64,000 nucleotides of DNA from contig NC_060246.1 in NCBI RefSeq assembly GCF_921293095.1, positions 109,658,941 through 109,722,940 on the forward strand, read 5' to 3'. Position 1 is the stretch's first letter. The number at the start of each line of letters is the position of its first letter. Shown here in pieces: positions 8,846-19,310 of the stretch. Under the pieces are notes generated by a model. The model was not told the origin of the DNA. It saw only the letters and a program-made list of their open reading frames with translations, and made no database searches. The position numbers were made by a program, and so were the translations under genes. Source of the DNA: Ischnura elegans (lineage: Eukaryota > Arthropoda > Insecta > Odonata > Coenagrionidae).

Positions 8846-10979
8846 TTCTCCCGAGTGAAAATGAAAGTGGTCTGTGGCTTACGTGTAATGATGTCATCTC
8901 TCTCTCGAATGTCATTTCTGGAGTGCACTGATTTACAGTATGTTGCATAAATTCCATATTGCGCCGGTCTCAAAAAAGATTTTTCATTGAAATATAAATT
9001 TATAGGAGAGAATAAAAGTGTTTCAGTGAAGCGGTCTCGAATTCGACTGACATGAAATACTTATTCGAAGTAGATGGCCCAATAGAATTGCTGTAAAAAA
9101 TTAAGTTGAAAATAATTTAGCAATGAAATCAGAGTGTTGACTATGGTGGCGACTATTGTAGACCAATTTAAGTACACGGTGTCAGCATGAGCAGTATTCG
9201 ACCGGCGAAGTATTAAATGCAATATTTGAGGCATTATTTGCGTGAGGCTGTTGCCCGAGGCTCCAAATGATGGTGTGCAGTGATGAGGAAACCTTCTGAA
9301 GAAGATGATCAAATCTAGCTTGCTTATTCTAAAAAATTAAAATTTGAAACTTTTGAGGCGTATTATCTGTTTAATTTTTTAATATTTGAGTAAGTAGGAT
9401 ATTTTGAAAACGATACACTCTAGTGCCATGAAAATTAGAAGATTCTTTCTCAACGAGTAAGACAAAATACGACCGGTCGAGAGGGTGGTTTACGTCCTCT
9501 TAACTTTACACCGAGTTTCCACCTCACGTGACTAAATGACCACGCCTATAGATGTGAAGGTTCACCCACAACATCGCGATGCAACTGAGCCTCCCGGTGC
9601 ATTTCAATGGCGGAGCATTAGCGTGTTAGATCCTCGCCCACTCAGCCTGTTTCCCTTCCGATCCAACGCCTCTCGCCATTTTGACAACCCTCTGAATACC
9701 GCGTGAGAGCTCTGATACCACTGCAAAGTCATAGATCCCCGGTCATCGTTCTGCCCCCTTGGGTCCCCTTCCAAGCGTCCGAATTTCCACCCTTTCCATC
9801 TTCCTGCACCCCCCTCTATCCCCTCCAGTCTCTTAATTTCCGCAAACGTACAATCTGCTTTCCCTACTCCATCCCATACACCCCACCCACCCTTCTCCCT
9901 TGAAAGGCCTCTCTCATGGGGAAACTATGTCCTTCCCTAAACCTCTCCGTCCACACCCCACTCATTGCAAACCCTCCACCCTCGACCACACCCTCCCTCC
10001 CTCCGCCTTAACCCGACTGTCCAGCCACAGCACCCTCATCTCTCCTTCCCCTCCATCCATCACGCGGTTTATCGCCCAGAAATCTGCTCACCTTCGCTCC
10101 GCCGATTTCTCTCTAACCCCGCCTCAAACTAGGGAGTTACCTAGAAACCCTCTCCCCTTCTCCTCAGCGAGATAATATTACCCGTTTCCATGGCCACTCA
10201 TTTGGATTACGCCCATCGCCTATTGTGCCCTCTCCTCTTCCACGAAACCATCTCCTCCTCCTATATTTCCTTTTTTTCTTGGTTTCCTTGCCCTTGGCTA
10301 ACCTTTACCGCATCGAGTGAAAACTTTTATGCACGATAAAAATCAATGGATCGTATAATTGGACGTAATCAGAAGCCAGATGGTTCGAGACTGGTATGAA
10401 ATATATTAAGGTCCATTCCTTGAGCTAGAAATTTTTCCTTTCTACCTTTTTTTCCACCAAATCCAGTCACTTGCCTGCTTGCCTGCAGGAAAAAAATTAG
10501 TTCACATCGTCTGATTCAGATATTCACGAAGAACCTTCTATTATCGTTTAGCAAGGCAATGGCTATCATTAATACGGATCAAATGATCATCTCATCAACC
10601 GATTTCATTTCTTAAATAATCTGGGATGTTTTCCCCCTTTGTCAGAATAGTTCAAACAATGCTGCTAAATCATTCGCCAAAGAGGTTTTAAATTGAATGT
10701 CTTTTCTTTTTTAGAACAGACTCACGATAGCGTTTCAAAAAACTGAGTTATTTATTAAGTAATGAAGAGGAATTTAACACATTTTATCTTTCTTGTGTTT
10801 TATAATGCATCTTCACAAAGTGATGTTTGATATTTTACCTTATGCAACTCTAACTTTGTACCCTCGCCCAGGTATAGTGTCTCAAAATACCATAGGAAAC
10901 TTCATTGACTGTGTTGATTGCATAGAACCTGATTTCATTCCTATTTGAGCTAAAAATTCACAAAGAAAAAAATAAATCG
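8846..10979. other. non-coding, with pyrimidine-rich tract
   Basis: No gene is recognised. From about 9700 to 10280 the plus strand is a C+T-rich tract (runs such as CTCCCTCCCTCCGCC). It gives long spurious open frames rich in Pro, Ser and Leu. The rest is AT-rich unique-looking sequence. Confidence 0.5.
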
Positions 10980-10982
10980 CTT

Positions 10983-11056
10983 TGACCGGGAGGCGAACTC
11001 GAATCCCGGATTTTCAGTAGAGTACTTAAGCCAGTTAAGCTATAACCGAGGCGTCA
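10983..11056 (-). repeat. tRNA-like SINE head or tRNA pseudogene
   Basis: The minus strand has TAGCTTAACTGG (plus-strand positions 11031-11042), a perfect match to the Pol III A-box consensus. About 25 bases downstream, GATTCGAGTTC (10995-11005) matches the B box at 9 of 11 positions. The sequence does not fold as a proper tRNA in the anticodon arm. A tRNA-derived SINE head is therefore more likely than a working tRNA gene. The SINE tail and target duplication were not delimited. Confidence 0.4.
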
Positions 11057-11196
11057 TTCTCTCTTGTGAAAATTTGTGGGCTATACCGCACAAGGTGGTA
11101 TGGACTGCTGAGCATATTATGCAATAAGTACTCCAAATCGTGCGCACAGCGCCACCAAACTTTGACCACATAGAGGCGGTCGCCCTTGACTAATTG

Positions 11197-11322
11197 AAGT
11201 ATACCGGGACTAGCCAGGTATCCCGGTCTAGGCGAATGATTTTTTCTCTATGGAATTTTCGCGCAATTTATGTATTGCGGTTGACGGGTAAAGTTATCAC
11301 CGTGGCTAGTCCCGGTATACTT
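11197..11322. mobile_element. tiny inverted-repeat element (MITE-like)
   Basis: AAGTATACCGGGACTAGCCA at 11197-11216 is the exact reverse complement of 11303-11322. The 86 bases between them contain no gene. A perfect 20-bp inverted repeat around a short core is the form of a very small MITE. Each arm contains TATAC, so a TA-type target duplication absorbed into the repeat is possible but cannot be proved. Confidence 0.65.
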
Positions 11323-13267
11323 AAAAAAAATTAAAAATAAATAAATTAATTAATTCCTATTTCAGTGAGTGCCGTGCATCTCAGGTAACCATTCTATCCC
11401 TGACAGCACACAACACATTACGCACAATTTTTTTCTACCGTTGCCGATATTCGTAGATTGAAAAAAAGCAACGGCAAATGGAGGGAATTCAAAGAGCCAG
11501 AGACCAAGGCACGAGAAACACTGAAAGCTCTCCTCTTTCCACGAAGAGCCAAGGATCGGGTAATGCCAAGGAACCTTATGGGATAGATTTCTGGGGGGTT
11601 GGGGTGCGACCGTCGACCCTAAACAACGCGACCGTTGCAGATAATAAAAGAAGATCGAGGGATGAACGACACTGGGATCCCAATTGAACGAATGGCGTCG
11701 TGTAAGGAGAGAGAGACAGAGAAAGGGAGATTTAATCGAGGGGCAGAAACGTGGGTGGGCTTAAAAGGAAGGAAGTTGCTGACTTCGACGCCGTGAGGGT
11801 GGAAATCGCTGAGTTAGGGCTTCTTTTTTGCCGGTGGCGTAGTATAGCATAGTTGTAACGAATACAACACTTACGCAAATATTAATTGAACTGCCTAAAG
11901 AACGCTCTATGAAATATTTAAACGGCAATTCTTTACCCCATTCCCAATTAATTCCACTATATTGATTATGTTACTTCGAGAAAACAAAAGAACATTAAAT
12001 ATACCTATATGATTGAAATTCCCAGAAATTCAATTAGATTGGCAAAAATTGCCATATGGGAGAGTGGTGGGCTAGTTAATAAGGCATGTCGCCTGTTGAC
12101 CGATTGATCCACGCAAAATTTACGGAGGGATTATAGAGAATTATTGTGCACCTCAAAGATAAACCTTCGCCTAATTCTTTGGCAAGGATCCGATACTATT
12201 AATTCTATTTATACACCTGGGACTATAAATGAGGCGAGCGCAACACTCACCTAACTAAACCAACCCTTTTTGCATCGCTAGGATTGCGGGAAACGATCTC
12301 AAATCATATACGACAAATATATTTAAATGATAGCTGGCAAAATCCAATATGCCAAATTAAAATAGTTTATGCTCAAGCAAAAAGTAGAAATAAAATATCT
12401 CATTTTCCTCATTGTACTTAACTCTGTATCAAGATGGGTTCTTTCGAAAATATCTCATATATTAAATTTAACTTGTTTAAATTTAATTGATTTTCAATGA
12501 GGATTACAATTGGAACAAGAAAAGGTTTAAATCGGATAAGCAAGCAAATAGCACATACCTCCGTGGTGTAAAACGTTTTCCAGTGCAAAAGTTTCGGCAC
12601 ACTGAATTCCTCCAATTAGCAGCTCGATTATGTAAAAAGTCTGATTTTCTGAAAACCCATGAGGATATTAAAGCCAAATAATGAGAGTTTACCCATAAAA
12701 AACTCTCCCTTGTATCGAATCTCTAGAAAGTTCTACGACTATGTACTCAAAAAGTAAATATGTGAAGAGATAACGAACTAAGTGATTGGATCGGCGATAA
12801 GGAAACAAATCGAAGCATTATTCTTCGCCAAGGAAGTCGCGAGCACACACGCTAGTTAGAGGAACTGCATAAGTAGGGATGGGGGATGTAGGAGAGGAAA
12901 GGAAGAGGGGGGATGAGGTGAATATGTCCCAAGGAGGAGGAACGGCAGAGGGAAGATTGCGCGCAGCCTCGAAGTCATTCTCAAGAGCACTCAAATATTC
13001 GCCAAAGTTTCCCTCCCAGTCTCAATTAGGGTAATGATATCCACGAGTTTCAATTAAGTATTCCGTTTCCGTATTGATAAATACGGAGAATCAGCATCCG
13101 AAAGCGTTTTCATTTTGAATTAAGCAGTTTCAAAAGATCTCTGGAGGTGGTGTGTTCTTCGTAATAAGAATTTTCCTGCTTTTCCTAAGTGTTGCCACAA
13201 TTTGCTAGTATCCGGAAATGGTACGACTTTTGTGATAGAGATTACAGATTCGCAAGAATGGGGGAAG
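11323..13267. other. non-coding, no gene recognised
   Basis: Mixed AT-rich DNA. A degenerate A-box-like string, TGGGCTAGTTAA, occurs near 12069 with a poor B box after it, which is too weak to call. A purine-rich patch lies at about 12860-12950. Confidence 0.45.
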
Positions 13268-13892
13268 AAGACCTTAGGTTGATAATGGCTTCCGGGTGCA
13301 GCTGCGTGTTGCGCTTTGTCGTGCAAGCTTTCGCGACCGTTGCAGGACGCATCATCAGGCGATGAATGAAATTACGGAAATCGGTGGTCAATTAATATAC
13401 TCGTCCACCTCCCCCATCCACCGGAGTAGTGGGGGAGGGGGGCGGAGTTGACGTCAGCAGAACTCTCACCCCTGTCCTTGAGCGACGAGCGGACTCTTCT
13501 TGTCTAGCGCATAACCTTGTTGGTAACATATTCGTCGTCTTCTCTTTCGGAAAATCGTTTTCCACGTCTGGCTGAGTTTAACGCCGTCCACTCTGTTGAA
13601 ATTTTGGGGGCATTTTTCAATTTCAATAGCCGGGAGTGCGCTCGTCGCTCAAGGACAGGGGTGAGAGTTCTGCTGACGTCAACTCCGCCCCCCTCCCCCA
13701 CTACTCCGGTGGATGGGGGAGGTGGACGAGTATATTAATTGACCACCGATTTCCGTAATTTCATTCATCGCCTGATGATACGTCCTGCAACGGTCGCGAA
13801 AGCTTGCACGACAAAGCGCAACACGCAGCTGCACCCGGAAGCCATTATCAACGATGCCCCTCGCTGCGAAAACCGACGTTCAAGACCTTAGG
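13268..13892. mobile_element. palindromic insertion c with 11-bp flanking repeat
   Basis: Two arms of about 215 bp (13279-13497 and 13634-13852) are nearly perfect inverted repeats around a unique spacer of about 137 bp. The direct repeat AAGACCTTAGG occurs at 13268-13278 and 13882-13892 and is a candidate target duplication. It leaves 29 bp at the right end outside the arms. Each arm carries the shared core with CTGATGA, a GCG.CC/GG.CGC stem and GAAA (13325-13359 minus, 13771-13805 plus). The head TTGATAATGGCTTCCGGGTG resembles the heads of insertions a and b. Open frames across it are by-products of the palindrome. Confidence 0.85.
13771..13805 (+). ncRNA. hammerhead-ribozyme-like core motif (insertion c, right arm)
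   Basis: CTGATGA is an exact match to the standard hammerhead block. It is followed by a short stem-loop (in the left-arm copy GCGTCC pairs with GGTCGC around TGCAAC, with one T-T mismatch) and then GAAAGCTT. The left-arm copy on the minus strand (13325-13359) is the same except for one changed base before the stem. Stem I can form only two G-C pairs and stem III is not evident. This is motif-level evidence only. Confidence 0.35.
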
Positions 13893-16800
13893 AATTAGTG
13901 TTCACAGTCCTGAGTTTAGAATATTTTGTGCTATATTTAATGTTCGTAATATTTTTGCGAATGGAATGATAATTATAAAATAATGAAATGATTCAACGCG
14001 AAGAATATTTATAGGGCTAAGGCACGGGCGTGTGAATTTCTCAAAAATTGGATAGATTATAGTTCCTCGCTAGTGGCCACCTCGGGTATAAAAGATGTTT
14101 ATTTGGGGATATTTGAAGGCTCGACTGGGGTTGAACCCAAGGTCCTAATGTAATATTTACATTGCATTCAATACTTTGAATAAAGAATTATAGACTTTTA
14201 AATTTTGTACCCTCTCTTAAAATATATATTAATAAAAATAAATTTATATTTAAAAAATAATTACGGTATTATTTCACTTTAAAACATTGCTGGAGATAGA
14301 TACTTAAATAGATTTTAACTGCATAATATTCAGCTGTAACAATCACGCCATGTTACAATGATTACCTCCTCTTCGAAAATCACGTAAATTTGAGGTGGCA
14401 AACTTACTTTTCAATTTTTCGAAATAACGTACTCCAAACTAATGATACAATAGGTGGAATCATATGAATCAAACCGCTGTTGATATTATGATAAGTTTTT
14501 TTTACATCAGTTTACTGTTTCGACATAAATTTCTATCTTTAGAGATTTTATCACTACGAATCCATGCTATTTTCGGAAAAAATATGCTTTCTGGTATGCT
14601 TTGCAACTTGTGTTTCCTCCGAAAATTCGTGGGGGCCAGACTCAATGGGATTGAAGCATGAAGTGGCTGGTTTCAACACGCGCTCGGAGTGCAAGCCAGT
14701 TACTATGTCAACAGAGTGATTCACACACTCACAGCCAAGCCGCGGCCTCATGACGCATTCAGTCCTTGCCTCCTGTCTAATACCTCGTAGCGACTCACGG
14801 CACATCTCATGTGTCATTCATGAGCAAGCAACCTTAGGAACGGGGGAACCCAAAGGGATCTGATCCGAGAGATGGAAAAGAAGTGTAGGTATGATTCACC
14901 TTGCTCCAACTCCCGCAATCGTCAGACCGGGAAAATGGAGATAGTGAGTACGTACAAAAATGTACAAAGAAGATGGAGGACCATAACCAGCGCTAAGTCT
15001 TTTTAATATGATTAATTGTATGCCTTAGTTTGAGAATGCCGAGTCACCAAAGCACGGCTGTTAACATATTAAAAGGAGCAAGTCTGCTGAATATCACAGG
15101 GTAAATCTTCTACTTATTACCCCGGTTTCAACAATTCACCGGAAGATGGCTAAGAAACCGACGCAACTCGATTGTTGAATGACCTTTGAGTTTTATTTCC
15201 TAACTCGGAATATACGGTAAATAACAAATTACATACTCTGAGTGAACATGAGTAACGTGAAAAGCTATCAGGAACTTTTATTTATGATAACTGTTGCTCA
15301 TACAGATTGTCCCAGACATGTCATCGAAATAGCTTCAGCTGAACACATCTCTCAGCTGAGCTCTCACGCTGTATTTAGCTTGTGATGCCACTGATGGTAT
15401 GCTAATCTATGCTCCTCAGTGATTGTTATCTATCCTAGGGTTAACATGTGTCTTATTTTTTGGTAATATACGAAATATCTATGCGTAAAAGTTCAAAGTA
15501 ATGGTGAATAATAGAATTAATAGCTTCGTCGCTCCCATTGGAGCCACTCCTGCATATTTGCATACCTAAGCCTCCCATAAATAAACACCAATTCGAAATC
15601 TCCAGCGAACTGCCGCCTTCACGCAGAGGAAATCCGACATGATCAGATTTTTCTGCGACGACGCAGCGAGCTGGCGACATCATCAATTCTCAAAGACGGG
15701 CTCTGATTGGCTCACAAGCCGCGGCGTCAACGCAACGCCTAACTTGAAGGTACCCTTACCAATAGCTTGAGTGAGCTAGTATTTTTCACCTTTGAAAATG
15801 TGTCTTGTGTACCATCAGAGATCTTCGTATCATGAAATGTATTTCCGCTTAAACGGTGTGTGACGTTCAAATTATATAATTAAAATTAGCTGCATTTCCG
15901 TTATTCTTCTCTGATATTCCATATTTTTATTGCCTTACTACCACTGACTCATCGTGTCATCTAAATTTGTATAAAATTACTTGGTAAACAAAACATGTGT
16001 GGAGAGATAAATAAGTTCACGCTGACTACTTGATTTTTGATTCTACCGTGATTTAACTATGCAGTTAAGGTTGACAAAAAGTTTCGTTCCTCCCAAACAT
16101 AGGTTTGATTGAGCTGTGTCGCTGGAGGGGGTACTCTGAAAAACGGACTTTTTCACGAGCCATTGCTTTAAGGATTTGATGATTAGAGGAAAATATATAC
16201 TGAGTTATGGTGGTGTCCAATTCCATTTGTACATGTAAATAGCACGTAATGGGGCCAGAAGTGAAGGGATATTGTCAATACCATGTACTTATTTAAGAAA
16301 AAATACACAAAGGAATTGCTTGCCATTTCTAAGGATTCTTTAGGTCGAAGAAGCAGCTCGCTACAACAAATCATTAGCTACCCGCAGAGAAAGAAAATTC
16401 ACTTAGGCAGCACTTTGTAGACCCTTGGAAAATGGTATGAAAATTACAGTTCGTCCTAAATAGGAGCTCATCTTTGGAAAAATAAAAAAACATCAGTAAA
16501 AACAAATGGGAAACTGCACGTGTTAAAGTCTACTCATTCGTCACTGTTCACAATTATATTAATTTAATCGACATGAAATATTTCTCCTCACTGAGATCCA
16601 CGGGCAGCCTGAGAGCCTACCGCTACCTCCATGACAAACAGCGCAAATTTTATGGCACTTCGTAGATGCAGGCGTGATTTTCATCACTTTAATCAAAATA
16701 CCGATGCAATGAAATGTGGGCGAAAGGTATTTACTCAAAAAGAATTCCAGCTCAAAGTCAAGGAAGCTTTTCCTGAAAATAAGTAGCCATGCACCTTAAG

Positions 16801-17409
16801 GCCAAAGACGATTACTCTCCTTCTCTCCATTACTTGAGAAATGTACAGCGGCGAAAAAAAATTATAGTGAAGCTCATTGGCGTCTGAATGCCAGCAGATT
16901 AATAACTATTTCAAAACATACTTCTTCCAAACAATTGTCTTATCAGTGTTCTCAAATAACCGGGAATTTTCTATAGCTATATACCTCTTGTACCTTGGGT
17001 ATAAATCATGTCTGTCGGAGAATGACAACTTGTTAAAGACCAACTACGAATTATTTCTCACATTCTTCGAAGTGTGAGCGCAAAACCCCTGATCTCCAAT
17101 CTGTTAAATTGGATTAATCAGATATAATTATTGCTAAAATTTGAAAGAAAGTGTAAGTTTTAGATAAATAAAAATTCCAAAAATTTTAATTCAATTTTAC
17201 AGGTAGTAAAGTTATTGGTTCAAATATTAATAGATGTGGGTATGAGGCCTACACAGCCAAATGCAAATTTTACCATGAGATTGCACGGAAAACATAGTGT
17301 GTGCAAGTGACCTGACTGGTTGAGGGATCCAGGGTTATCATTCACCGCTAATAAAAGATTAAGATTTACTTATTGATCACAATGTATAAAAAATGTAAAA
17401 GAATCCTGA
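13893..17409. other. non-coding, no gene recognised
   Basis: AT-rich DNA. GGGTTGAACCC near 14120 resembles a Pol III B box on the minus strand, without an A box. No open frame stands out on both length and composition. Confidence 0.45.
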
Positions 17410-17600
17410 AATGCATTTTTTGCATTTGCTCTTCGTCCACTTTCCATCCCTTCCCGTATTTCCCGCGATCATTTCCGCATCCATTCAACCTTTCCTTCGG
17501 ATGGATTTTTCTTTTTCCCCTCCTCCTTTTCCTCAGGGATTCCCTTCCTCAAATCCCCCCTCAAATCCTTTCTCCACCCCCAACGAAAAACCCATTCCTC
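17410..17600. other. pyrimidine-rich tract
   Basis: The plus strand is dominated by C and T (CTCCTCCTTTTCCTC, CCCTTCCTCAAATCCCCCC). Two overlapping open frames rich in Phe, Pro and Ser arise from the composition alone and are not called genes. Confidence 0.6.
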
Positions 17601-17639
17601 GGCAATGTTTCTATTCTTTACATATCACGTATCCGTAAC

Positions 17640-17830
17640 CGACGCCTCGCCGCCACCCCAAATGCTATTCCCCGCTTAGTGCTCTTCATTTTTCATTTGC
17701 ATACAGCATGCATTTATCATGGCGTTAACACCATCCGCCACGATTTGATGGAACGAATTTCTGAAGGAACGCGGTTATGGGAGGGGGGACGGAAGGAGGC
17801 ATGCGGAGGGAAGAGCGGGTAAAGAGGGGT
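17640..17830 (+). repeat. diverged local duplication, copy 1 (partner near 19.12 kb)
   Basis: Matching landmarks in the same order: AAATGCTATTCCCCGCTTAGTGCTC here against GAATGCTTTTGCCCGCTTGTTGCTC; GCATTTATCATGGCGTT against GCATTTATCATGGAGTT; then AATTTCTG and a G-rich segment. The copies are about 1480 bp apart in direct orientation. The function is unknown. Confidence 0.6.
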
Positions 17831-19109
17831 GGCCGATGGAAGTTTGGAGAGTGAAGGGCTGGAATCACAAATATTACAACGGAGTGTGCATTTCAATCGT
17901 CCTTTAGATGTGTTATCACTCATCCTGCAGATAAATGGGTTTACCTAAGTCGCCACTCGCCTCTCTGATAGTTGAAGGAAACCGAATTTCACGTAGAAAT
18001 ACCTAACCTATGGTTAGAGATGTAACCCGAAATTTCCATTTTAGACTATATAATCTACCAAATACATATCTTATCAAAGCTATAGGTACATGATGGTCGT
18101 AATTCCTACATGTATAGTAAATGTTAAAAATGAATTGATCACTAAAACTACATCGCACAGAGGTCGAAAATGCCAGAGAGTTGAAAAAAACTCGGAATAT
18201 TTCATTTAAATACACTGAAATTCTAGAATTGCTGTTCGAAAGAGTGGATTCCCGAAGTACGACAAAGTTACTCGTCTAATTGTACTTCATTTCCATCTAT
18301 AAAGTACGATGATAGTCTTAATAATTTCATTACATGCTTTGTATTGGCTATTTATTCGTGATGGAAAATATCTATCGCACCGTTCTGATTATGATTCCTC
18401 GCAAGCGTGTTCTCTCTCTCATGCTATACTGGCGAGCTTTGGTTGGCATCGTGTCATGCATGAAAAATCAAGCCGTTATTTTGTGACGATTGTAGTGTTT
18501 TAAACAGCTCCGCATCAAAAATTCTCTCGAGATCACACGAATTGGTTACATGCAAGTGATAATCCAAGAGCCAAACTTCAACCATAACAAAAGTTTAGTT
18601 TCCCCCACCAGCCACCCAGGCTGCAGCGCGCTTGCAAAAATGGCAACGAATGCACTTAGGTAGTAAATCGACTGGTGACGGGCGCACAGCAGCTGGCCAT
18701 GCGATGGTGGCAAAGACTATAGTGTTTTGCAACTGAGGTTTTTGATGCTGTCATCTTGAATATTGTTAATGCGCGAGCGAAGTGTCCTGAATAGTACTTA
18801 TCAATCCCATGAGCCATTGTTAATATATATACATCGCGGAAGACCTTCGCAAATTTGCGTGTTAAAAACTCTTTGCATATTAAATGCGTCCGCCACTGGT
18901 GCCTTCTTCGACTATCAAAATATGTTTATGAAAAAAGCGTCCTGTGATAATTTTCAATAATGCCGTAATGGTCCAAATTGAAAATAACATACGTCCCTGA
19001 CGCAATCTGCGGCATTTTTGTAAATTAATTAAGATACTTCCAGAGTGTAAACAAAAAAAAGCTTAAAAATGAGGACGGATTGGGGATTCATCTATTCATC
19101 CCCCTTGCA
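17831..19109. other. non-coding, no gene recognised
   Basis: AT-rich DNA between the two copies of the local duplication. No repeat or coding signal was recognised. Confidence 0.4.
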
Positions 19110-19310
19110 AATCGTGTAAAACTAACCGAAGGCTCATTGCCTCACCGAATGCTTTTGCCCGCTTGTTGCTCGTAAATGTTTTTCTATGCATGCATGATGC
19201 ATTTATCATGGAGTTTTCACGGTCTTCCACGAGGTGGCGGGGAGAATTTCTGGATGGAGGCGGCAGGGAGGGGGTTTGAGGAGAGGGTGTGTGGAGCAGG
19301 GGGTGGGGAT
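19110..19310 (+). repeat. diverged local duplication, copy 2 (partner near 17.64 kb)
   Basis: This is the second copy of the segment at 17640-17830, recognisable by GCATTTATCATGG at about 19197-19209 and the preceding CCCGCTTGTTGCTC. It is followed by a purine-rich stretch, as in copy 1. Many substitutions and small indels suggest an old duplication. Confidence 0.6.

Noticed and set aside
9700..10175. Open frames rich in Pro, Ser and Leu in C+T-rich DNA (also near 17.4, 36.5, 39.6, 48.5, 49.8 and 55.1 kb)
   Set aside because: Frames are open in two or three phases at once and follow base composition. There are no domains, no splice signals and no conserved motifs.
12060..12150. Second tRNA-like SINE head (TGGGCTAGTTAATAAGG)
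   Set aside because: The A-box-like string is acceptable but the expected B box (GACCGATTGATCC) is too poor to support a call.
13517..13738. Protein-coding gene within palindrome c
   Set aside because: Mirrored frames occur on both strands because the DNA is an inverted repeat. No domain is present.
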